Origin: Rallus limicola
Taxonomy: Eukaryota; Chordata; Aves; Gruiformes; Rallidae
Reading direction: 5' to 3'
NCBI GenBank assembly: GCA_022605955.1
Contig: JAKCOZ010000011.1
Span: 1,794,537 to 1,858,536 of the forward strand
DNA length: 64,000 bases
Shown here: positions 43,775-55,221 of the stretch, in pieces
Position numbering within the stretch: position 1 is the first letter of the stretch
How the letters are laid out: each line of letters opens with the position of its first letter
The notes under the pieces: model-generated
Seen by the model: the letters and a program-made list of their open reading frames with translations, nothing else
What the model was told of the DNA's origin: nothing
Database searches by the model: none
Program-made: the position numbers and the translations under genes

Positions 43775-44750
43775 TTCTTGCCTCATGATTTTTCTTTCAA
43801 ATAGCTATGTAAAATAAAAAAAATACTAACTCTGCCCACAGTAACAAGGGAATGGAGGTTTCTCTTCCTCATCCCATTTCACGACCAGGCAGTGCCCTTC
43901 AGCATCTTCCCAAAAGCTTTTGCTGCTTTTATAAACTCACTTTCTTCTGCCACCAGGATCTAGTTTCCCCTTTGCAGGATGCTGATAGTTTATTGTATTT
44001 GCTCTTTGGATCCCAGCCTGGGGCTGTGCTGGGCCCAGGTGAGAATTAGCATTTGGGAGGGAAATGTCTTTATGTCCAGGTGTCCGTTTCCTGTCCCAAT
44101 GTAGATGCTGGTGCTGCTGAGTGTTTCATTTCAGGCTGTGGCCCTTGCTGTGCTTTAAGGCCAGTGGGAGGGTGTATTGTTGAAATACATCGTGTGCCCA
44201 TGGGGTCTTCAAAGTGCTTTACTTAAATGCATGGAGATGCCTTCACCTACCACTGAAATGCAGCTCCTTGTGCTGCGAAGCCTTGGCAGCTGTTCTAACA
44301 GCAGGGGCAGGCCCAGGCCACTGCTTTTATGACACAAAGTCAGGAGCAAAAAATACAAATACCCATATCCATTAAGAACTGCAGGGAGAATGTAAATTGT
44401 CAGAGTGTAATTACCTCAACTGGAATTTGGCCAGCATTCCAGATTAACATTTCCTCCCTTGTGAAGCATGCCGGGGGACACACGATGGCCGGAAGCAGTC
44501 AGGGTCTCAGCAGGATTAAAAACTGAGCTTTGCTGTGTCGTGGTTCCATAGTGGCTGAGATGTCTGCTATCTGTTTAGCACCTACGGCATCCCGGAGCTA
44601 AAGAGTGGTGGAATCCTATGAAATCTGATAGGAGTGTCTGAGGTTGAGTGTGTGGTCTAAAAACACTCCATCAAACTTGTAACATCTGCACATTGTCTGG
44701 CCTTGGTACAGCCTGCCATGGAAGGGAGGAGAAAGAGGTTAAAAACATTT
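43775..44750. other. spacer of inverted CR1 pair, unique DNA
   Basis: Single-copy; nothing recognised beyond its position as the loop between two inverted CR1s. Confidence 0.45.
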
Positions 44751-45244
44751 TCACAGAATCATAGAATCCCTAGATTGGAAAAGCCCTTTAAGCTCATGGA
44801 GTCCAACCGTCCCTGTCCTGTGCTGCCCCAGATCTCTCAGCACCTCATCTCCCCTCTGTTCAACACCCCCAGGGCTGGGGACTCAGCCCCCTCCCTGGGC
44901 AGCCTGGGCCACAGCCCCACAGCTCTGCCAGGGAAGAACTTTGCCCTCCCAGCTGAGCTGAGCCTGCCCTGGCCCAGCTTGAGCCCATTGCCCCTTGTCC
45001 CAGCTCCTGGCCCCTGGCTGCAGAGACCAGCGCCCACCTCTCTGCACCCTCCTGGCAGGGCAGGGCAGGTGGGGAGAAGGGCTCCCCTCAGCCTCCTCTG
45101 CTCCAGCCTCAACACCCCCAGCTCCCTCAGCTGCTCCTCAGAGGATTTGCCCTCCAGCCCCTTCCCCAGCCTGGTTGCCCTTCTCTGCACTTGCTCCAGG
45201 ACCTCCATGTCCTTCTGATGCTGAGGAGCCCAGAACTGGACACA
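44751..45244 (-). mobile_element. CR1 LINE fragment, group A (A form), minus
   Basis: Clean group A copy with octamer tail (TCACAGAATCATAGAATCCC) at its 3' end, A form at the diagnostic site. 5'-truncated at the CAGTTCTGGGCTCCTCAGC motif. Confidence 0.94.
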
Positions 45245-47297
45245 GTTCTAAAAGGACTAAAGATTTATTTTTTTTTACTAAAAGGACTCCAGAAAGGAAA
45301 AGATGAATGTTCAGGGTCCTCCCCTTGATTGTTGTTCCCTTGAGGAGCAATGGATGCTCTTCTTCCATTTCAGGCTGTGGAAGCGTGCCATGGAACAGTG
45401 CATTAGCTGGCTCTGAAACTCCTTAATGCCTGCTTGAAATGACTCAGTGTAATTTGTAGCAGAGAGGAGAAACCAGTATGTTGGATGTGAGAAATGCTTA
45501 TGACTTAGTGATATGAGGTAGAGTGAATCTGGTGAGGATAAGGGAAAGAGCTAAAGTAGGGACCATTTCAGTTAGAGGAGACAACGCCACAATGGCATTC
45601 ATGGTATTCAACTGCAGCTGCCAACAGCAGAGCTACTTTAATGTAAGGGAGGTTCCCAGCATAAAATCATATGGAGGTGTCTAAATAAGCAATTCCATGA
45701 GCAGTGGGGCTCATGAAGCTGGGTTTTTCTTAGATTTTTGTCCTTTTTCCTGTCATGCCTTCGTCTTAAGGTGTGTGCCGTGAAAAGCTCTCAACCCCAA
45801 TTCCCTTGCCCACCACCCCAAACTACCCTCCTTCTTCTTCTAACTCTATACCCCCAGGCAGCCCTGGAATCCCCAAACCTCCTGTTGCTGTTGAGGCTGG
45901 CGGCTGGAAATACGCTGCTTGGGTGCCATGCACAAGCTTGGTTGGTGAGCAGGTCAAACAGAAGGATCAAGGTCTGAACTGCTCTGTGTCTTTGCGTAGC
46001 ACCTGCATGGTTTCATAGCAGGATCTTGTATTTTTAGACATCTGCCCCTCTGCCAGGTTCACCTAAAAGTTACCAAGAACTTTCAAAGTCTTTAGCAACA
46101 GGACTAGTGCTGTGTGTGAAGCTTGCTCCTTTGAGAAAGCAGGCTGAGAAGCTGATAAAAGGGTTGTCCTCTCTTGCAAAGGAGTCAGGCAACTTTGTAT
46201 GCAATTTATTTTTCTTTTTTAAACAGTTACTGACCATAGGTTATGGACTCTGCCCATTAGGATCCACTTTTGAATCAAATTGTTACGTGTTCTCTCAATG
46301 AGAGAACCAAAACCCAGGTAGCAGAAAAGGTGGAAAATGAAGATATTTGAGCATAGCCCTTTTTATGGGATATATTTCAGGCAGTAGAGGAGTGGGTTTT
46401 TTGCTTGGTGGAAGGAAAACTGAAAACTCCCCTTTAATACTCATCTCCTGATCCATTAGAAGAAGACGGGTAGGTATACAGAGAAGGGAATTAAATCAGG
46501 AGATGTCTTCATCAATATAATGTGTGATAGCTTTCAGCACTTTCTGAAAGAAAGACTTGCCAGACTGGCTGCTGAGCCTGAAAGCTTGTTTTCTTTCCGG
46601 AGCTGGGAGAAGAATTGTTCTCTTGAGTTGTGTCCTGAAGCGCACGTTCTCTGGTTGTATTTCTTCCTCTGTGATGTCCTTTTATTGTCTCCCCGTTTCC
46701 TCACGCAGAGCTCCAGGTAGAGCAGGGTAGAACAGCAAAACCTCAAGCCATGGTAGAGTGGGAAGGACAACATGGGTGTGCTCAATGATTCAGACGTTAA
46801 TTTTGCCTTTATACTCTGCAATGCAGTCACAGTCTGTCTTTCTCTCCCCTGGAAAAATACAAAGTATTGTTTCTTAGAGCCTGTGAACCTGCAGTACCTT
46901 TTTTGGCTGTTCAGTACAGCACGTTCCCTGCTTGTGAGACTGGGTTTTGTATTGTTTATCAAAAGGTAGGCCTGTGCCCCTCTTCTTACACCTCCCCCCC
47001 CCTCTTTTTTTTCATCTCAGTACAAAAGTTACTTTCTCCTTGCATTCATTACACATGTGTAAATGACTGCTCAGAAGTGCAGAGTGGTGGAAAAGTGGTT
47101 TCTTGCAGTTTTAAAGGGCTCATGTTTTATTAAAGCTGAGATTCCTGGAGCTCTGTGGCCAGGCACAAACTAGTTATCATCCTCCACTATTAGAGAGATA
47201 AAACCTCCATTTCTTCCTGTGAGAATTCTCATGTCCCCCCCAAAATTGTCAGTTTGTGTGGTCTGGGGTGAGATTTTAATTACCTAAGTACAGATTG
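45245..47297. other. unique DNA, 2 kb
   Basis: No repeat or gene recognised. T-run at 45,268-45,277. Several AATAAA/ATTAAA-like hexamers without UGUA clusters. Confidence 0.4.
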
Positions 47298-47463
47298 TTG
47301 GAACAGGCTGCCCAGGGAGGTGGCTGAGTCACCATCCCTGGAGGGGTTTAAAAGAAGAGATGTTGTACTTGGTGACATGGTCTAGTGTTGGACCTAGTAG
47401 GGCTGTATAGATGGTTGGACTTGACCTTGAAAGTCTTTTCCAACTGAAGCAATTCTATGATTC
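47298..47463 (+). mobile_element. CR1 3' end, older
   Basis: 166 bases: TTGGAACAGGCTGCCCAGGG, GAGTCACCATCCCTGGAGGG, TTGACCTTGAAAGTCTTTTC and CAATTCTATGATTC. Diverged from group A. Confidence 0.9.
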
Positions 47464-48095
47464 GCCTTTCATGGGGCCCTTAAAATACAAAATGACAGCT
47501 GAAAGTGCATAAAGCAAGGAAGTCGAGTACTAAACCTGCTTGACCTGGCTTTGTTGTGAGAAGATGCTGGCACCACTACTTGCCTGTCCCCCCTTCTCTT
47601 TATTTTCCCATTGTTCTCTTTTACCTTTTGCTTCAATCACCATCTGTTACAGGGTATGCTGGGTACTTAACAGCCTAATTTTACATAGCTGCTGTGACTT
47701 AACAACATTTAACTACTAATGACATTTAACACCTCTCTAGAAGTATTTTGTCCAGAACGAGTGATAATTTGTGCTATTAATGCAAAGGCTCCAGGTTGGA
47801 TCCTGATGTCATTTTGTAGGAAATTCAGATCTTTAGTGGTGTTTTAGTACCTGTAAGCGGGCTCTGCAGTCTGTGTCTTTCTCTTTAGATCAGCTTTCCC
47901 CAGGTTTTAATAACCCCTTTTACCAGGCATCACTTGAGCGTGTCTGCGAGACCAGCAGTAATCAGCACAGTGGTTTGACCAACATGGCTGAGGTGTCACT
48001 GAGCTCCATGGGTGCACCCCCACCCTCACAGGGGAACAGCTGGGGAAAGGCAGGGCTACCATGCTTAAAGGTTGGGACTGGCTGCTTATGCAGGG
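47464..48095. other. unique DNA
   Basis: Single-copy, AT-rich, nothing recognised. Confidence 0.4.
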
Positions 48096-49218
48096 TGGTT
48101 TGACCCTGGCTGGAGGTCAGATGCCCACCAAAGTCGCTTTATCACTCCCCTTTTTAACTGGATGGGGAAAAAATAGATACTGAGAGGCTCAGGAATAAAG
48201 ATAAGGAGAGGGAGAGATCATTGTGCAATCAGTGCCATGGGCAGAAAAGACTCAACACAGAGTAAAGAAAACTTGCTAATTTATTACACTGCCCTGCACC
48301 CCCAGTGACACCAGAGTTGGGTAATGAGAAGTGCGACCAGATCTTAAAGCACCTCCCCCAACCCCTCCCTTCTCAGCAGACTTCACTTTATTAATTATTT
48401 ATCTCCCTTCTTTCCCCCATTGTGGCATGGGGAGGGGCAGGGACTGGGGGAGTAGGGGTTTCAGTCAGTTCCTCTTGAGTTGTTTCCCTTCTAAGCTGGG
48501 GTTGGGGGGCAGTCCTCCCTCTCTTTCCCTGCTGCACCGTGGGGTCCCCCCCATGGCAGACAGTTCTCCACAAAGGTTTCCAACGTGAGTCCTTTCCGAC
48601 AGGGCTTCAGTTCTTCCCCAGCGTGGGTCACTGCTATGGGTGTAGTCATCAATCACAGAATGTCTGTCAGTCTCAGACTGCTCCAGCCTGGTCCCCCACA
48701 GGGTCACAAGCTCGCTGCAGCAAACCTGCTCTGGCATGGGTTGGTCTCTCCACAGGCTGCATGTTTCACTGCATGGAGCTTGCTCCAATGTGGCCTTCCC
48801 ACAGGGTCACAGCATCCTTCAGCTATCTCTGCACACTCAGCTGTGAGCTCCTCCACAGGCTGTAGATGGGATTCCTGCTCCTCATTGTCATCCTTGGGCT
48901 GCAGGGGGATGCCCACTCCATCATGGGTTTCTCCAGGGGCATCTTTCTCTCTGGCACCTGGGGCATCTCCTCCCCCCCCTTGCTGCCTGCACAGGTTCTG
49001 ACATCTTCTCACTCCCTTCTCTGGGGGCAACAAGTGGCTGCTTGCGGGTTTTTCCCCCTAAATGTGATTCCCAGTGGTGCTGTGGCCATGGCTGATGGGC
49101 TTGGCCTTGAGCCAGCTGGTGTTTGCTCTGTGAGGCCTGCAGAGAGCTTCTGCCTGCTCCTTGCAGAAGCCACCCCTGCAGACAGACCCCGGCCCCCCAA
49201 AGCCACCACCCTACGCCA
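48096..49218 (-). mobile_element. solo LTR of an avian endogenous retrovirus
   Basis: On the minus strand this runs from a region encoding nothing to a 3' end reading AGCCAGGGTCAAACCA at 48,096. Key parts: AATAAATTAGC (polyA signal) at about 48,282-48,277, a TTTAG-type TATA-like site near 49,055, and repeated blocks of about 45 bp built on CACAGGGTCACAAG / CTGCTCCA between 48,660 and 48,870. I recognise the sequence as a common bird LTR; the family name is uncertain. No internal retroviral genes flank it, so it is a solo LTR. Its 5' end abuts the CpG island. Confidence 0.8.
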
Positions 49219-49313
49219 GGCAGAGCCGGACCGCGGCAGCCCCGCGGTGAGGAGAAGCGACGGGGCAGCGCCGCACGTGCCCAGCTTTAGGCGGGAAAAG
49301 TGCTTCCGCTCAG

Positions 49314-49324
49314 TGCGCATGCGC
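49314..49324. promoter_or_regulatory. NRF1 binding site
   Basis: Perfect palindromic TGCGCATGCGC. In vertebrate promoters such sites usually lie within about 100 bases of the start site. It is 96 bases from the LTR edge. Confidence 0.7.
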
Positions 49325-49679
49325 GGGAGGGCGGGCGAGCACTTGGAGGCGGGGAGGCATCTGCTCCGCCTTCCCCACCATTTAAAGGGACAGAGCCCCG
49401 CTGCCGTCCTCATCACCGGGAGAGGGCAGGCGGTCATTGCGTGAGCCAGTGCCCGCTTCGGGCGCTTTCTGTGCGTGCTGGAGGCGGAGCGGAGCTGGGG
49501 AGTTTCGCCTGTTCCCGGTACGTTCCGCAGCTCAGAGCCGCCTCCTCCGCGTTTCGGCTTCCCGCCCCTCCAAGCCCTTCGGCTGTCTCCGCCGCCTGCT
49601 CGGCTCTCTCCGCTCACCCTTCGGATAAGGCCGTTAAGTTCCGCCGCCACTTCGGCAACTTCCGCCTGTTCGGTCGGAA

Positions 49680-49691
49680 ATGGCCGAAGAC
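49680..49691 (+). CDS. candidate first coding codons (MAED) before a splice donor
   Basis: An ATG at 49,680 in a strong Kozak context (G at -3, G at +4) overlaps a YY1-like motif, as at many housekeeping genes. The frame reads MAED and then meets GTGAGA, a usable donor, at 49,692. Without splicing it stops after 10 codons. A first coding exon of four codons is plausible but unproven. A second option is a non-coding exon ending at the strong donor GGGAG/GTAAGC (49,946) or at CCCG/GTACGT (49,518). Confidence 0.2.
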
Positions 49692-49759
49692 GTGAGAAAC
49701 CCAGCGGTTTAGGGTAGAAGACCGGCCGGCTTCTCGGAATAAACCAACTGGACTGGGGC

Positions 49760-49773
49760 GGGGGGGGGGGGGG
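49760..49773 (+). repeat. G14 run in CpG island
   Basis: Fourteen consecutive G within GGGGCGGGG context; likely length-variable. Confidence 0.9.
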
Positions 49774-50720
49774 AGCAGGGGAGGGTGAACGGAGGGGGAA
49801 GACGAGGCAGCGGCTATGGCTCCCCCCCCAGCTACTCGCGGAGGGCGGCGCTGCGGGTACCGGGACCGCGGCTCTGCCAGGAGGATGAAGTGAGGGCGCC
49901 AAGAGGTAGGGTGGACTGTACCACGTCCGAGGGTTGGGGGGGGGAGGTAAGCGGGGAGGGGGAGCGACTCGTGGCGGGAGCGTACCCCCCGCTTCCCACC
50001 ACTCTGGAAGGGGACCGGGTGAGTGGCAGGAGCGGTACGGCCCGGTGAAAGCCCCCTCCTCCCTAAGGCGGCGCAGGGGGCTGGGAGGGGGGGGGCCTTC
50101 AACCCGGCTGGGGCGTCCCTGAGGGGCGGGCCGAGGGCGCTGGGGTCCCTCAGGGCTGGGGACACAGAGTGGGGGGTGTGTGGGGCGTTCCCTTGGGGGT
50201 GAGGACGCTGGGAGGGAGGGTCCCTCAGGGCGTGAGGGACGTGGTGGGGGTCCGACGGGGCTGGGGACGCTGTGGGTGGGGGGGTCCCGCGTGGCTGGGG
50301 ACCCTTCACGGCGGGAGAGTTGCGACGGCACCTGGCTCCCGGGCGCTGCTGACAGACTCCCGCCTTCCCGCCTCCCCTCCCTCCTCTTCCAGCCAACTCT
50401 GCGAGGGGCCGGGAGGCGGGCGGGCCCGAGCTCCCCCCCCCCACTCCCTCGTCCCGGCTGGCTGCGGCGCCTCCTGCGCTCTGGGGAGAGGGGGCGGCGG
50501 GGGCGCCGCCTGCCCCGCGGCCGGTGCGGTCCCGTCCCTGCCTCTCGCAGGCAGGTTTACGGCGTGGGGGCTTGAGGCCTAGCGCCCGGTCCGGCTCGGC
50601 CCCGGACCCCAGCGCTCCCCTCAGGGTCCTGCGGGCTCATCCCGCGTCTTGGAGACTTGAGGAGCGAGTCACCCGCGGTCGCTGCTTCTTGCTGGGCTTA
50701 TAGCGTTGGAGGACGGGAAC

Positions 50721-53700
50721 GACGAGGCTGCTGGCTCCGGGCTTCTCGGCGTTCCTGGTAGGCTGGCGTTGCGCTCCTCCTCTGAACTGTTTGCCGAAGT
50801 TGAGGTTCGTGTTGTGTTTATTTTGCTCCTCCAGCTGGTTTCCCCACGTGAGGTCTCTTCTTGCTCAGAAACGAAGGGGTCTCCGAAATAAAACACCACC
50901 AATGCGGGGCTAATAAACAGGCTTTTTGCTGTGCTAACACCCCGTTACACCGGTGTAATCCCAAACGGTTTGGAGCCCGGAGTGGCTGGAAAGGGTTAAA
51001 ATGGTATTAAGGCTTCACGGAGATGCTGAGAAGCTTTCTGGATGTGATGTGCTGTTGTGTGTGTTGAAATTGAAACATCGAAAGTCTCGTTGACTGGTTT
51101 CCTGAGCTCTCCTCCCTTGGTAAATTGCCTGTGTTGATATCCTGATATGATAGCGTGGCTTTAAAATTTTCCATTTCCATGCTGCATGGCTTCTCTCTGT
51201 AGATTAAACAACGTTCTGCCCCGAAAAGGGCGTCACATGCACCTGATTATCATACAGATAGCTCTGTAATTGTGGGGAAATCTGTGTATGTGAGATGTCC
51301 AGGTCTAAAACAGACGTTACGAATGCATTTGGATCGGTATTTCAGCTTAAGATACTAAGGTTCTTGGAATTTGGGGTGTGTTTTGTACTCTTGCTAGGTT
51401 TTTATCAAGTAATGAGTTATCTTAAGTTAGTTTCTATGCAGATATAGCATCCGAAATGGACCACAGGCTGATCACGTGGTGATGGGGAGAGAAAAGTGTT
51501 CTCACCCCCCCCCAACAAATCCCTTAACTTCATGTGCCATCTGAAGGTCTAGTGGTTATCTGTAGCTTTATCTGTATTCGTTCACAGCTTTAGGATGCTG
51601 CTTTTTTTCAGCTTTTAATTCCAGAAACAGGACTTTGCATTGGTTCAGCTCAGTGTTAAGAGATTCTGGCACAGGAGTAATTAACTGTCTTCATTTGAGC
51701 ACAGTACAGCCAAATTCTTCTGGCAGCTCAGCTGTGGTACAGACAGTTCTTCAACTTCTGGATGCAGAAGGAGAGTCCAAAATAGTTTTCTGCAATTCTC
51801 TTAATTTTTCAAGTGGAGGCTCTTATCTCTCATGTTTGTTTGCCTGTGAGGATGGGTTTTGGCAGTTGACGACTCAGAGGAAAAGCAGCAAATACACAAA
51901 GCAAGAAAAACATCACTGTTGGATCGCCTTCACTTAGATTGTTTCTCAGTGATACATGGCAAAATGAGAGGGTCGTTCACATGCTGATAAGATGCAGTGG
52001 GGAAAGATCATCATTGTCATCTTCCTTTGGATATTTGTGGTGTGGCCCTCTGGGACTGTTCACCTGGTGAGCTGAATGTTGTGATGCATACAGAGAGCCA
52101 GAGCCCACCTTGATCTGCCCTCTGATTTATTATGTCTTGAAGCACCATGATAATCATCACCCCAAGTTTTTAGAGTTTATCTCTTTCCTTCTGACTGCGT
52201 ATTTGTTCTTTGTTTTTTTGCCTTTCAGTCTCTGCTGCCTGTTTTTTCTTCCTTGCTGTTCAGCTCCCATCACCTTGCCTTGTCTGTTTTCCCTCAGCAT
52301 TCCTCCCCCTGCCCTCAATAACGACTTCACCAGGTGGGAAATGCAGCTAACCACATACACTAGCTGTTTGAAGCCAAGATCACAGCAGTCAAATGTGAAT
52401 CGGTTCCTAGTCCAGAGGGCTGCTCTGGAAACTCCACCAAAACACTGAACTAGAGGAGACCTCCTCCTGATCATTTGATCTCATCTCCTTGTCAGAAAAT
52501 AGATTTTTTCCTTGTTCTCTTGCTTCTCTGCTTGTGATCTCTGCTAAACACACCTCTTTTGGGGCAGGAACAGGCTGTGGAATGTTGTGAAGCAGTTCCT
52601 AACTCTGGAGTTTTAACTCAGCGTGGAATTTTTTGGAAGCAAAGGAATCCTATCCCAGATTGGGATTCCTCTATCTAAACCCCCCAAATATGTGGGGTTT
52701 CTGTTTGCTTCCTTGTGAAAAAGGCAAGTGATACTCACAGGCACACTTCAGTACAGACAGGTTAGTGTGTGGTGAGTAGGGAAGTATTCATGTGGGATTT
52801 CGGGGACGCAGCTGGGACTTCCAGTTGTCTCTTATAACCCGTGCTGACACAGGCTCTGCTTGCTGGGCTGAAGCTGGCATGAATATGCTTGCAGTTCTGT
52901 GGCTGCAATTTAGATATCCTCAAAAGCCAAGAGCCTGTAGTTTTCTTCTTGGAGAACACTTACAAGTACTGCTTACCAGGGATTGTCATGGTCAAGTTTG
53001 GCTTCTGCAGCTTAGATGGGTTTTTTGTCAAATGCAGGTGATGTTGGTGGATGGTGCCTGAGAAGAGGTGCAAAGCCAACTTGAGGTTTTTGGGGTTTGT
53101 TAGGAAGGATAAAGACAGAAGCAGGTGCAGCTCCCTGGCTTACAGCTCACTGACCTCTGGATAGCCTGGGGGGAGGAAGCCTTGAGCGCTTGCTGACCAG
53201 GTAGACTGATGTTATTACACAGCAGTTGCAGGACCAGTTTTGGGGTAGAAATTGAAATCCCATTTTTGTGAAATCATTGCTATTAGTTAATTGACATCTG
53301 TTACCCACATGAGCTGTTTAGAGGACTGACAAACCTGTCAGGGGTGGATTTAAAAGGACATTTTGTAGCTCCTGCCTTGGCTTGCTGGATGTTCTACCAA
53401 GACTGCAGCAATGTTTAAGTAAGTTCCAATATATTGATGTTTTTCCATTCAGCTTTTGCTGAGGAAGTTTACAATATCCAGCCTTTAGTAGAAGGCCATA
53501 GGTGTGCTGTGCTCCCTCTGCTGGCATCTGCCCCCACCACCTCCTGGTCATTTTCTCCAGGCTATGGTTGATGTAGCCAATAACACTACAAAGTGAGCTG
53601 GGCCTCATTGATAAAATCCAATGAAATACAGAAAATCGAGACTCGTAAATCAAGCTGATGAATCTTTTAGGTTTGGTGGGCAGAAGGGAATCCTAAAACT

Positions 53701-54620
53701 CCAAACCAACAGGTAATCTGTAGCCACTAATGGATATAAAGGAGGGTTTTTGGTTTTTTTTTAAGCCACTTGCTTTAATGAGTCTCAGAATTGGGTTGGG
53801 AATCTCCTTTCCTGGAGTCGAAGGGCTGTGTTTTATCTCCTCTTATCCCTTGCCCTCCCTTCTGGTGCATTAAGAAATCGGTCACTTTTCTAATGCAAAT
53901 AGATTCCTGAGGAGGAGTATCAGAACCTGGGATTAACCCATAAGCATAAGAAACCCTCTCAAATTTCTTCTAGTACAAAATGGGAATAACATTTCCCACT
54001 GCAAAAGTAAAGATTTTGATTTCCCTTTTAACATGCAGTTTCCAGCTGGATACCCTTTTACCCATCCTGCTTTATAAAATACTTGCTTTTATGATTTAAA
54101 ATACTTCTTATCTGGCTTTCTTCTTTGAGATCTTGGCAGAGCAGGCAGCCCGAGATTTGTTTCTACTCCTGTTGTGCTTTGGTTTGAGTGTCACTGTGCT
54201 GAGGTGCTTATTTGGACACTTGACTCTATTGGATAAACTTTCTTGTTGCATTGTGCTGGCCCTTCTGGAACAGGAAGGGATTGTGGGGCTGTGGAGTCAT
54301 CACAAATTTCTGCCAGTATATTGGTCATCTGTGAATTTGGCTGAAAGCGGGCTGGGTTTGTTTGAAAGCCAAGATGTCACAGAGTAACTCCAGACAAGTA
54401 GATGAGGTATTCAAGTTTGGCAGTTTAATGTGGAAATTGTGTCCTCTGCTTATATATAGGCAATACAACAGAAACTATCAACACCCTTTGTTATGTTGTC
54501 CCACCAGCATGTCTCCATTTTCCATGTGAAGATAGGCTTTTCTTTTCCCCATCCTGTGTGTATGTCACCTGGTGAGTCCACACCTGAGTGTGATGGAATT
54601 AAACACATCAGTGAATGTGG
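50721..54620. other. long unique stretch, probable intron or intergenic
   Basis: 3.9 kb without recognised repeats or exons. If the island promotes transcription to the right, this is the start of intron 1. Open frames (e.g. 51,635-51,937) show no domain. T-run at 53,752-53,763. A C-run at 51,506-51,514. Confidence 0.45.
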
Positions 54621-55221
54621 GAATCATAAGGTTGGAAAAGACCTTTAAGATCATCAAGTCCAACCATTCCCATCCTGTGCTAAACCATATCCCTAAGTAC
54701 CTCATCTCCCCAGCTGTAAAACACATTCAGGAAAGGTGACTCAAGCCTCTCCCTGGGCAGCCTGTGCCACAGCCCCACAGCTCTGCCAGGCAAGAACTTT
54801 GCCCTCCCAGCTGAGCTGAGCCTGCCCTGGCCCAGCTTGAGCCCAGTGCCCCTTGTCCCAGCTCCTGGCCCCTGGCTGAAGAGACCAGCGCCCACCTCTC
54901 TGCACCCTCCTGGCAGGGCAGGGCAGGTGGGGAGAAGGGCTCCCCTCAGCCTCCTCTGCTCCAGCCTCAACACCCCCAGCTCCCTCAGCCGCTCCTCAGA
55001 GGATTTGCCCTCCAGCCCCTTCCCCAGCCTGGTTGCCCTTCTCTGGACTCGCTCCAGGACCTCGATGCCCTCCTTAGGATGAGAAGCCCAGCACTGGACC
55101 CATCACTCAAGGGGCTGCCTCCCCAGTGCTCAGTCCAGGGGCACAGTCACCTCTCCAGACCTACTGGCCACACGATTTTTGATACAAGCCCAGGATGCCA
55201 TTGGCTTTCCTGGCTGCCTGG
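54621..55221 (-). mobile_element. CR1 LINE, group A core with older ends (mosaic)
   Basis: Older 3' tail (54,621-54,745, with AAGACCTTTAAGATCATCAA and TGTAAAACACATTCAGG). Uniform group A core to about 55,060 (C form). Then an older 5' part (GAGAAGCCCAGCACTGGACC, CCAGACCTACTGGCCACAC). Same architecture as 3,481-4,175. Confidence 0.92.

Larger units (their letters stand above)
49219..50720 (+). promoter_or_regulatory. CpG island, probable promoter
   Basis: About 1.5 kb dense in CpG in an otherwise CpG-poor region. Motifs: E-box CACGTG (49,274-49,279), E2F-like GCGGGAAAA (49,291-49,299), a perfect NRF1 site TGCGCATGCGC (49,314-49,324), several CTTCCG ETS-type sites (49,600-49,670) and a YY1-like GGAAATGGCCG at 49,676. 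This is the make-up of a TATA-less housekeeping promoter. Several plus-strand splice donors follow (see next entries). Direction is inferred from these. Confidence 0.75.

Noticed and set aside
49009..50331. 440-codon minus-strand frame through LTR and CpG island
   Set aside because: It crosses from LTR sequence into the island with Pro/Arg/Ser-rich composition, as expected of CpG-rich DNA with few stops. Not a protein.
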